A stretch of DNA of 45,394 nucleotides from Tritrichomonas foetus (lineage: Eukaryota > Parabasalia > Tritrichomonadida > Tritrichomonadidae). Shown in pieces: positions 39,101 through 45,394 of the stretch; position 1 is the stretch's first letter; each line of letters begins with the position of its first letter. The notes beneath the pieces are model-generated. The model searched no databases. It was not told the DNA's origin and was given only the letters and a program-made list of their open reading frames with translations. Both the position numbers and the translations under genes were made by a program. The stretch lies in contig MLAK01000933.1 of the NCBI GenBank assembly GCA_001839685.1, forward strand, positions 1 to 45,394, given 5' to 3'.

Positions 39101-40825
39101 AGCTGGTTTTTCATTTTGTGGCATATTTAATTCGAAATTATCAGTAGATAACATAACAGTGGGTTTCTTTTCTTTGCCCATTTGAAGTGATGTTTCAATA
39201 TCAGAAACATGAATTTTTGTGCTTGGTTCTGCCTTTGTTGGAGTGAAAGCGAATCCTTCATCTTCTGGGAACTCTTCATCAATAACATCAGATAATTCAA
39301 GACCTCCACGTGACTCAATTTTCACAGAATCAGCATTCGAAATTTCTAACGAAACTTTATACTTCAAGTCTTTTGTTGAACGTGGAGAATGCGATCGTTT
39401 TGTGCATGGAAGTCGTGCAGGTGACACAATTGTAAGCATTCTTGGTGATTGTGGTTCTTTCAATGAGCTGAAAGAAGAAGATGAAAGTCCAGAAGATGAT
39501 GAATCCATGTTTTGGATTGTTCTTTCAAGGACTGGTGGGCTATTTTGTGCATGGATATCTTCGAGTGGAGCTGGACGGTTCATTTGAAGTTTTCCTTTTG
39601 GCGTTTCGTCTACTGTTTGTTTTTTTGACTGCTTGCTTTGTGTTGAACGTTTAGAACCTGTTGATTTTACAGAATTCTTTGATGGCGAGTTATCTCTTGA
39701 TGACTTCTGTGGACTTGGACTTCGAGAACCTTTCCTTTTAGCGAGAGTTCTCCTTCTTACTCCAGCTGTTTCCGATTTCGCGTCATTATTATCACGATTG
39801 CCAACCTCAACACGAGGTGATGTTCTTGGAGAAATTGCAGATTTTGTAGACTTTTTACTATGTGTACTTTTTGCATCTTTATCTTGCGCGCTGAATCTCC
39901 TTCTGTTTGAAGGTTTAACTTGAACGGGTTCTTCGACTTCATCTGAGTCTGATTCTGTTTTGCTGCTGCTGAAAGAAAGGGAATCTTTTGCTGATGAGCT
40001 TGACATTGGGACAGCCCTTTTAGTAACTGATCCGGATTTCTTTGATGCAGATCCGCGGTGGCTTGACGATGAAGATACAGAAAGTGATCCACTACTCAAC
40101 AAATCGATTTTGTTTGAGTTTTGATCGTCTTCATCGTCTTCAGAGTCACTTTTGGATGATGTCGATAATGGCGATAGCGTTCCCGACATTTCAGCGACGG
40201 CTGCACGATTGAGAATATCGGAGCTTCTTTCAGATTCGCTCTGTGAAGCCGATCCTTGGTTGATGTTATTGCTGATCTTTTTGAGGCGGGAATCAAGCGG
40301 CGTATTTTTATTGATGGATTTCAGCGAAGTTGGTGAAGCAAGAGAGACGGTTGGTGTTGAAATGTTTGGATCTCGATTGACGGCTCGGATTTGCTCGAGG
40401 AGCTCGTCGTCATTTTCCTCTGTAACTGATATAACTCGATTAAGCAATTCTGTTCGAGAAAGGAACGATTTTGCGTGTTCCATAAAATAGTTCAAGTTTT
40501 GGTAGCCGCTCTTGCTGACATGGACCGTTAAAAATGGGAGGTTCTTGAAAATATGGGAATGATAATAATTTTGAGGAATTGGTGGGTCAGGAGCAGTGAA
40601 GGCACAAACAAAAATATGCTCCTCCTGCCAATATTTAACATAACCGACTGGCCCGGTAGTGAGAATAACAAAATTCGTTGTATTCTTCTTTGAATCTAAT
40701 AACGTATGTGATATTGGTTTTGCATCTTTTGGATTTTGAGAGGACATGCTCAGAAGAAACTGTTCTTGCGTTTCTGAGTCCTGGATATCGCCTTTAGGAA
40801 TTACGGCCGAGATTTGCGTCCCCAT
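33137..40825 (-). CDS. Giant Lys/Ser/Glu-rich repeat protein, predicted N-myristoylated
   Basis: A single uninterrupted frame of 2,562 residues from ATG at 40825. The first ~150 residues look globular (TNFVILTTGPVGYVKYWQEE, later SGYQNLNYFMEHAKSFLSR). They open with MGTQIS, which fits the N-myristoylation consensus. The rest is low complexity. Around 830-1090 there are about six copies of a ~39-43 residue unit made of KKHDKKSDKKHHDKKDDKKK then SKKHESDSDDESSEEEKP. Around 1308-1368 are KPKKEE-type repeats, and around 1675-1755 seven-residue KSEKESM repeats. Two near-identical copies of VMLSTDNF occur near 570-590. Many SxxE and SSxSS strings are likely kinase sites. No membrane segment, signal peptide or known domain is visible. 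The function is unknown; a membrane-tethered charged scaffold or cytoskeletal linker is a guess. Confidence 0.88.
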   Translation of the reverse strand: MGTQISAVIPKGDIQDSETQEQFLLSMSSQNPKDAKPISHTLLDSKKNTTNFVILTTGPVGYVKYWQEEHIFVCAFTAPDPPIPQNYYHSHIFKNLPFLTVHVSKSGYQNLNYFMEHAKSFLSRTELLNRVISVTEENDDELLEQIRAVNRDPNISTPTVSLASPTSLKSINKNTPLDSRLKKISNNINQGSASQSESERSSDILNRAAVAEMSGTLSPLSTSSKSDSEDDEDDQNSNKIDLLSSGSLSVSSSSSHRGSASKKSGSVTKRAVPMSSSSAKDSLSFSSSKTESDSDEVEEPVQVKPSNRRRFSAQDKDAKSTHSKKSTKSAISPRTSPRVEVGNRDNNDAKSETAGVRRRTLAKRKGSRSPSPQKSSRDNSPSKNSVKSTGSKRSTQSKQSKKQTVDETPKGKLQMNRPAPLEDIHAQNSPPVLERTIQNMDSSSSGLSSSSFSSLKEPQSPRMLTIVSPARLPCTKRSHSPRSTKDLKYKVSLEISNADSVKIESRGGLELSDVIDEEFPEDEGFAFTPTKAEPSTKIHVSDIETSLQMGKEKKPTVMLSTDNFELNMPQNEKPAVMLSTDNFDLQVPLQDQAKNLGIKSVMSMSKPPEDKKSFITPSPEISLSNPLGVSTFTRSPIQLSAPVTFEYEPQQNQLFLAHRTVIDKYRRNEKHIEISHQVDIGLPDYYTPNPTIETFQPIEIACQPPVSKFEEGGAQTPEDDAYEYIINPDSDSHSIKSRQHEYYTAYSYTTAVSGDDAQARDITLSQSSTRHSSKAASDKKRSLRSQSPRTSETSSRRKSEADSKTDSKKSSSKKSKKEEDKLMLLSESSDEEEKSTKKHNKKHDKKDDKKKSKKYESESDDESSEEEKPKKKHDKKSDKKHHDKKDDKKKSKKHEYDSEDESSEEEKPKKKHDKKSDKKYHDKKDDKKDKKKKSKKHESDSDDESSEEEKPKKKSSKSDKKHHDKKDDKKKSKKYESDSDDESSEEEKPKKKHDKKSDKKHHDKKDDKKDKKKKSKKHESDSDDESSEEERPKKKHDKKSDKKHHDKKDYKKKSKKHEYDSEDESSEEEKPKKKSSKSDKSEKSKKHESSDEDDKSKKSALNKSSGSKSSSKKSDVETDSRKSSQSQSKHSSKSKSHASETSKTISDLIDETNNIERDVHISENEASSHIDSDEQQSALKEISNIHSKASEIAFDEEEQLDELEEDENSEDEELSIFDVDTPIRPPSPKFISPRKGDDEIDVDNVFDSQMSSEAFSPFHKTSQTQTPPRHTKHPKGLRPPIEEEAKNENKGEIAQLTKEESKPKAEESKLKKVEVKPKKIETTPKKEKPKQEEIKPKKVEVTPKKEELKPKKEELKPKKEEVKSENQKIDIQKATKTRNDKDSEKQSKKSIPEVQNRDISLSLESESLMGKIAKMNTSEFQTGSEFVLDVEKQEETTDRVDSSSTDKKSISSSSKKSLSSSSSNRSLSSSSSKRKQSESEKGEKMKLSSSSNLDEAVDSASSVQERGAVLKENEDFPGKLSESSSDSEIDKLDSESSSSDNELPENIAMQQIQDQSTSESQSKDKKSISSKASSKSSSKLSVSSEKESKKSTKESIKSEKESVRSDKEPIKSQKPQTKSEKEHVKSKSSEKPPAKTEKEPVKPEKLQKNEKPSSKSQPVEKEPVKLEKESVKSEKASTKSSEKPSVKSEKESVKSSSSKKESMKSEKESMKSEKESMKSEKESMKSEKESVKSSSSKKESIKSEKSSAKSIKSEKEPVKSDKESNKSTSSKKDDKKSESSRIENEESLTSESTLEAASKDGPMYSLSSSSKEFIPEESDRASRRSKRAKESSAGSSVVERDISDLSSSSSKSSKNKAVNDQNSSVLSSSSVSLVKYNQHELEDLSFSMTLSSTSVSKVEERNASVTSSKHEEEDIKEHIEQNEEEENKSVSSKTSSKKQDAQVLINAENLNSESSGFQLKLEALSSMSIRSAKKRSKPLSSRESSIVEDDITSRNFTSESSRSSRSGKSHSSAINSESSVVMTEQSSKISIHGIDDDSSSKPRPRKIEIFSSSNHTTDAVEEEEILEQVEEEDFPEPHIAIGDEFSDDDVAEREVYGCLDVSDASSMTSNRSWRKALHESSAQSSSVKLSETDESVDSRLSSSKTSQKSRSSKIYSDSSTAKIEDSSFSFNMEAAKQFIKAENESITSQNKINSLTDKSDSEIKSDAKSVSSSKKSEKSEKSKSSNAQKLPQSTRSVPSKTPPKKVEARSVKLPESSTSSEVSVNLQDQVSSDKDFMKKIQSNDSISSEAKKSPRKNHSVSSSTTSRHRNESFSVEFENASTVSSIIESQHAKKISKQDKSSSFFEELLSSSSAIIKAPGNSLMEDDQNKSQKSFSELSHSSADLSNRSSSKKSKSSKKAAIESSSAGNICQLNEPESIKSNGKALKSMKSSSSNVPKPIEPISEGRIELSSSSSSSAPNEMDRDVKLNETSSDTLTIGESVSAYSHKSKSSTSKQSSKKSQDFSSSDMGRFSSTSSQKYMDSGELSKRINKLGKNVNESSSNASSSTKSKSSDKKSKDKQE
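35560..35800 (-). repeat. 21-bp coding tandem repeats (SEKESMK)
   Basis: Inside the giant gene, four consecutive near-identical 21-bp units lie at about 35655-35735, each encoding the heptad SEKESMK. They are flanked by more diverged copies of KSEKES and by two copies of the SSSKKES segment. The near-identity at DNA level indicates recent expansion. Confidence 0.85.
37560..38340 (-). repeat. Long coding repeat array (HDKK/ESSEEEKP units)
   Basis: About six units of 117-129 bp in the giant gene, each encoding a basic block (KKKHDKKSDKKHHDKK) followed by an acidic Ser block (DSDDESSEEEKP). Units differ by presence of an extra KDKK and by HEYDSED versus HESDSDD variants. The two variants alternate rather than cluster, suggesting unequal exchange of a higher-order unit. 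Confidence 0.9.
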
Positions 40826-42502
40826 TTTGTTTTGTATGAATAATTGAGTTCACTTTTTCAACTTTATAGCCGTTAAGCCATCATTGAATTTATATTTCTT
40901 CATTTTATTAATGAAATGATATCTTTGTGATGAGTCTTTGCTTTTTTTCTACGGTTATTTGGCTTGAGAATCACTCAATTGATCTTTTTTTTCGTCTGAA
41001 AATTAAGTGATCATAAAAAAGTTGTTCAGAAAAAAATTTTTGAAACATTTATATATTATTTATTCGAATCATTACACTCAAAAATAGTTAATGAAAAGTT
41101 CTGAAATTCTTTGATAAATAACGAAAATTTGAATCTTCTGGCCAAATAAATACTTAATTTTTCAATTTAAACGTATAGTGTCAAGAAATCACAGTTTATT
41201 TTATTTCCACAATTGATCCTCAACATTTTTTTTATCATTTATTTTAATCACTTTATGCAAAATAGAACAGAAAAGTAATTACTATTCTTGTTCCTCATGA
41301 GCTTTTCACCACATATGTTGAGATTCTTGAATTCACCTGATAGAAGGTTTCGATTAATTAATTGAGAAAAGAGGATAGAATGATTCATGAAGAAAAGTGG
41401 TGAAATTTGATTTAGGATATCGGTATGATTTTATCATTTATTGTTAAGTTTAATCATATTTTTTAAAAAGGTGATCATGACTCATGCCAAGCAGTTTTTA
41501 AAGGAAACAACTTTAGTATTTATCCTTCTATATTGGTGAGAAAGTGCCATGCTTCTATTTCGTGAATAGGCAAATTCGTGAATGTTGTAGATCGTAGTGA
41601 AAAATATTCAGCAAGGTATGGAAAAATATCGAGCAAATTCATCGATGTAAGTCAGTTGGATAATCTGATATCGATTAGATATTTAAAATTTATCACTTTT
41701 ATAAGCATCAAACTGATTATATATTTTTTTTACTGCCAAGTTCAAATAAAGTTCCCAAATAAACGCTTTTTTTTCATTTATTTGTATATTGGATAAAATC
41801 GATTTTAAGTTGTCAATATTTAAGAATAAATATTCTCTTAATAAAATGAGCAATTTTAAAATTAAATGGAAAATATGTGAATGACAATTATCATGAAAAT
41901 CCAAATTGATGTCATTTTTCATCTTTTCTCAGTTGAGTACTTAATTTTCACTATTTTTGGTCGAGAAAATCAATAAATCATGGAATTCCTTCTATGATAA
42001 TGTGAATCATCTACTTATCCAAACTCAGGTTGTTTATTATCAAACATATGTATTCCATGCAATTGCTGATGATTTGAACTATTAGAAATCAGATTAATGC
42101 AAATATATTACACGTAGTGAATTGTCAAAATAAATCATGTAAAAAGTTGTTGTTATTTTCTTGTTATTTTTGAATGTGTTTGTTTCTTAATCATATATGT
42201 TGGAAATTAATCAATTTCAATTTGAACAAAGAAATCTTTCAAATTTCTTTAAACCCAAAGATATGATTAAAAATGAATGATTCACTCCTCTATTTTTTAG
42301 GCAAAAATGTAATAGACAAATCTCAAATTTGTGATGAATGATTACAATAGATAAAAATACTCCAAAATATTGTGCATCCACATTTTGATACAAAATTACG
42401 TCATGGTAATGTCTGGATTCATTTTTATTTATACCTTCCTTGCTACTCAATATTGTTTAAACGAAACACAAATCATGTATCGACCAAACAAACAAGTAAA
42501 CA

Positions 42503-42548
<46 letters not shown>

Positions 42549-42579
42549 ATAAATGAGAAATCGTAAAAAAAGTTTATTC
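40826..42579. other. AT-rich intergenic spacer with poly(A) tract
   Basis: About 1.75 kb between two minus-strand genes. It should contain the promoter of the giant gene (a TTAACGGC Myb-like string lies about 40 nt before its ATG) and the 3' flank of the GH31 gene. A run of 41 A occupies 42506-42546. No gene is supportable. Confidence 0.45.
42506..42546. repeat. Homopolymer tract of 41 A
   Basis: Forty-one consecutive A on the plus strand (T on the GH31 gene strand), 33 nt beyond the GH31 stop codon, preceded by CAAACAAACAAG-type sequence. This could be a simple microsatellite or the trace of an inserted polyadenylated copy; I saw no retrosequence beside it. Confidence 0.9.
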
Positions 42580-45204
42580 TTAATATTCAAATGTTAATTC
42601 CCAGTCATCCTTCATACCAAGTGAAACAAAGAGCTGTAGGACACCATCAGCGTTTGTCATTTCGACTTCATCACCATTTTGATTCTTAACAACAGAAGGG
42701 ATTTTTTCTAGACATGCAATTTGGATAAGATCGATTTGAGCTGAATAATCCTTGATAAAGTCAGAATCATGATTGGATTGTTCGATTTCACGTGACGTCA
42801 ATTTCGTTCCGTCAAAGTGAAAACTTCTGAAAATCTTTGCACCATTTGCTGTATAGTTATATGTATGACCATCATCAACATACACAACACCAGATGCTTT
42901 CTGCTCATTATCAAGTGCCACAATCATACTAAACGGATCATTAATTGTTGCAATTGCAGATTTCCTTACTTTTGGTTTCGTGCAGACAATTTTTCCACCA
43001 CGAACGAAAACAGGAACATTTATACGATCGAATCTAATTGTTAGAAGTTCACCTGATTTTCCAACTTCCGAAAGTGTTCGATATTCATACCATCGTGCGC
43101 GTGGCATGTAAGCCTGTAAATCTTCTTCTTCTTGGGACAGAAAAGGAATAATAAGAAGTGAATCGCCAATCATTACTTGGTTTTCAATTTCTGATGCTTC
43201 GGTTTCAGCGAATTCATACCAAAGCGGTCTGACGATTGGTTCACCAGTTAATGATGTTAAATATGCCTGTGTATACCAAAGAGGAAGAAGTTGGTATCTT
43301 TCTTGAATTGCTGCTTTTACACCATTCAAATAATCACCTTTAAGAACATATGGTTCTCTATGATCAGATTTATGGTGGCAATGAGTTCTAAAGAATGGAT
43401 AGCAGTATGCACCAACTTGATACCATCTCAAGAGAAGATCATGATCAGGTGAATTAAAGAAACCACCAACATCTGAGCCACTATATGGAAATCCAGAAAT
43501 ACCAAGTGTTAAAGTCATAGAAATACTATTTCTAAGATGATCCCAATCAGCTGTATTGTCTCCAGTCCACATAAATGCATATTTTTGTGTTCCAGCGAAA
43601 TAACTTCGAGTTAAAACGAATGGACGTTCTTCTTGATCAGGATTTCTCTTTAAGACACCTTCAAATGATGAGCGAGACATCATATGACCGTAAATGTTGT
43701 GAACATCTCTGTTTTCAAAACCATTAAAATGAATGCAATCACGTGGACAAGTGCTTTCTGGTTCGTTCATGACTGCTGGTTCGTTCATATCATTCCAAAT
43801 GAACATGTTAGGTGATGCACTACGATGAGTGTTATAGCCATAGTTGTTTGCCCACCATTCTGAAGCTTCTGGATTCAAAAAGTCAACAAAACCACTTCGG
43901 CCAGGCCATGATTTTGCGATGTAGTCACGCTTGTTCTTTCCTTTGATGAAATAGCTACCATCTTTAGCTTCATAGTAGACTTGGTAATCACGTTCAACTT
44001 TCAAATGCGGATCAACAATTGCGACCAAATATCTATTATTCTTAGCAAGATCCTTGGCAAGTTTTCTGACATCTTTGAAATTCTTTGGATCAAAAGTGAA
44101 GTACTTTTTATTATCAGTATGATCGATATCAAGCCAGATTGAATCGTGTGGAATCATATTTATATCCAAATGTTTTTGAACAAGTCTGACTTCTTTTGTG
44201 TTCATGTAGGACCATCTCGACTGGTGAAAACCAAGAGAGAAAATTTGCGGAAGTGGTGGACGACCTGTTAAAGCAGCATAACTTTGTGTAACTTCACTGT
44301 GTGTACCAGAAAATACAAAACAATCAATATATCCGGTTTCAGAGACAAATCTTGCTGTTCTTTTTTCGTTGTCAATATCAACCCATGTTTCTGATGGATT
44401 GCACCAGAAAACTGATGTGCTGGCACCATTTGAATAGCCAACTAAGTATGGAATTGACCCATAAAGGGCAGCAACTGAGTTGGCTTCGAATTCATTGGCG
44501 TCATTATTGAAGAGACGGAGTGGCTCGGAAACAGCTTTATCGTCAAGCACCGTTGATGGAAGAGCTGTGCTGAGTGAGTGGGAAGGAAGCCCCGCGAATT
44601 TAAGTTCCTCATCATGAAACAGGAATGTCATTGCGACTGACGCTGGGCCGTTCTTTAATGTTTCTTTGTATTTTTGGAAATTGGCCTTAGCAAAGTGGTT
44701 TGGATGGTCATTTTCGTTAAGATTGGATTCGAATATTGATTTTAGATCTGAATTGACTGTCACTTTTTGGACATCATTTTCTAAAATTGTGAGTGTGAAT
44801 GGCTTGATTTGAATAACAGCTGACATTTTTCCGCTTGTGAGTTGGATATGTGTATCATTTTGATTTTGCTGGACTTCGTTTGGATGCTCGAGAATTGTTT
44901 GATTGACAACTGACGGCTCAGAGGAGCAGTCAAACCTCTCAAAACTTTCTGATTCGGCGGGTGAAATTTTGAAATGAATAAAATTGTTTTCGTGAAAGGT
45001 GAGTCGAAGACTTAATTTTTTGTTGTATGTGGGATCAACTAATGGTAAAGTAAAGACTGAATTCGATAATTGCGATTGCGATGGATCAGACTCCCAATTC
45101 TGTCCTTCAACAAAACGGTTTCTAGCGCAAAATGGCGAGTCTTTGCATTGCCTATAATTCGTTTGATTGTAAGCAACAAGAAATGTGATGAAAAAAGAAA
45201 ACAT
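42580..45204 (-). CDS. GH31 alpha-glucosidase, glucosidase II alpha-subunit-like
   Basis: A secretory-pathway GH31 enzyme that most resembles the alpha subunit of ER glucosidase II, which trims alpha-1,3-glucose from N-glycans during calnexin/calreticulin-type folding control. The 874 residues begin with a signal peptide (FSFFITFLVAYN), then NYRQCKDSPFCARNRF, matching the FKTCEESSFCKRQR start of mature GII-alpha. The catalytic domain has HQSRWSYM, IWLDIDHTD, the nucleophile motif WNDMNEP (Asp472) and the acid/base motif WTGDNTADWDHL (Asp549), followed by YPFFRTHCHHKSDHREPY. The beta-sandwich C-terminal region contains VRGGKIV. There is no KDEL-type signal, as usual for GII-alpha, which is held by its beta subunit. 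A lysosomal-type alpha-glucosidase is less likely given the N-terminal cysteine motif. Confidence 0.93.
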   Translation of the reverse strand: MFSFFITFLVAYNQTNYRQCKDSPFCARNRFVEGQNWESDPSQSQLSNSVFTLPLVDPTYNKKLSLRLTFHENNFIHFKISPAESESFERFDCSSEPSVVNQTILEHPNEVQQNQNDTHIQLTSGKMSAVIQIKPFTLTILENDVQKVTVNSDLKSIFESNLNENDHPNHFAKANFQKYKETLKNGPASVAMTFLFHDEELKFAGLPSHSLSTALPSTVLDDKAVSEPLRLFNNDANEFEANSVAALYGSIPYLVGYSNGASTSVFWCNPSETWVDIDNEKRTARFVSETGYIDCFVFSGTHSEVTQSYAALTGRPPLPQIFSLGFHQSRWSYMNTKEVRLVQKHLDINMIPHDSIWLDIDHTDNKKYFTFDPKNFKDVRKLAKDLAKNNRYLVAIVDPHLKVERDYQVYYEAKDGSYFIKGKNKRDYIAKSWPGRSGFVDFLNPEASEWWANNYGYNTHRSASPNMFIWNDMNEPAVMNEPESTCPRDCIHFNGFENRDVHNIYGHMMSRSSFEGVLKRNPDQEERPFVLTRSYFAGTQKYAFMWTGDNTADWDHLRNSISMTLTLGISGFPYSGSDVGGFFNSPDHDLLLRWYQVGAYCYPFFRTHCHHKSDHREPYVLKGDYLNGVKAAIQERYQLLPLWYTQAYLTSLTGEPIVRPLWYEFAETEASEIENQVMIGDSLLIIPFLSQEEEDLQAYMPRARWYEYRTLSEVGKSGELLTIRFDRINVPVFVRGGKIVCTKPKVRKSAIATINDPFSMIVALDNEQKASGVVYVDDGHTYNYTANGAKIFRSFHFDGTKLTSREIEQSNHDSDFIKDYSAQIDLIQIACLEKIPSVVKNQNGDEVEMTNADGVLQLFVSLGMKDDWELTFEY

Positions 45205-45394
45205 TCAGAAAAATGGATGAACCTTTATCGTCCCATTCAATTCCCCAATTTTTCATAGAATTGAATGATTTCTTTGGCCAAATAGAGACGAAAAATTATT
45301 TGGCCATGTAAATTAACAAAAAGTAGACCTATAAGTTGTGATAAGTTGAAGCGAAGCTGCAACTTATCCCAACTCAAAATTCATGAATGAGAAA

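Noticed and set aside
14351..45305. GGCCAAAT or its complement at 14351, 27355, 41140, 45276 and 45298, some upstream of genes
   Set aside because: Slightly more than expected by my rough estimate, but two sites are in 3' flanks; too few for a regulatory claim.
1..45394. tRNA, rRNA and CRISPR features
   Set aside because: I found no convincing B-box GGTTCGA-type pattern with a matching cloverleaf, no rRNA-like block and no spaced direct repeats of CRISPR form.

Overview
The window reads as nuclear DNA of a parabasalid protist, most likely a Tritrichomonas-type trichomonad. It has very AT-rich intergenic DNA and almost entirely intronless genes on both strands. Its one clear spliceosomal intron is only 23 nt long, opening GTATGT and ending TCTAACGACAG, which is the ultra-short class described in Trichomonas. 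The gene content is plainly eukaryotic (eIF1A, CRM1, SAS-6, KAP3, a Rab GTPase, a Tctex1 dynein light chain, glucosidase II). The species assignment is inference; the eukaryotic parabasalid assignment is fairly secure.

Layout. 1-1069: a GC-richer foldback repeat, then AT-rich spacer. 1070-3199: methionyl-tRNA synthetase. 3200-5600: spacer with one decayed coding stretch. 5601-6245: unrecognised protein. 6912-7265 (-): small acidic reading frame with an apparent frameshift. 7650-8978: DYRK/HIPK-like kinase. 9594-10292: SAS-6 head-domain protein. 10650-13700: exportin-1 (CRM1). 13.9-14.3 kb: minisatellite interrupted by a run of N. 14461-15588 (-): CaMKK-like kinase with a myristoylation-type N-terminus. 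16588-17163 (-): atypical Rab. 17528-18565: MYG1-family protein without its metal ligands. 18858-19352: NIFK/Nop15-like RRM protein. 19632-19838 (-): possible small gene. 19866-20057: eight-copy 24-bp array ending next to a Myb-type site. 20100-22493: coiled-coil protein. 22761-23036 (-): small basic protein. 23235-23590: Tctex1 dynein light chain with the intron. 23782-24219 (-): coiled-coil protein. 24915-27074: kinesin-associated protein 3. 27440-27985 (-): possible permuted papain-fold protein. 29432-29854: eIF1A. 31690-32139 (-): Ser-rich protein. 33137-40825 (-): a 2,562-residue Lys/Ser/Glu-rich repeat protein. 42580-45204 (-): GH31 alpha-glucosidase (glucosidase II alpha-like).

There is no sign of operons; each gene has its own spacer, and many pairs are divergent or convergent. 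Three genes belong to the flagellar/microtubule apparatus (SAS-6-like, Tctex1, KAP3). The others cover translation (MetRS, eIF1A, the ribosome-biogenesis RRM protein), nuclear export (CRM1), signalling (two kinases, a Rab) and ER glycoprotein processing (GH31). A recurring theme is signature residues altered in otherwise well-preserved proteins: MYG1 without DHH ligands, a Rab without the catalytic Gln, a CaMKK-like kinase with DFS, and a DYRK-like kinase without its activation-loop Tyr. No CRISPR array, rRNA, convincing tRNA or intact transposable element was found.
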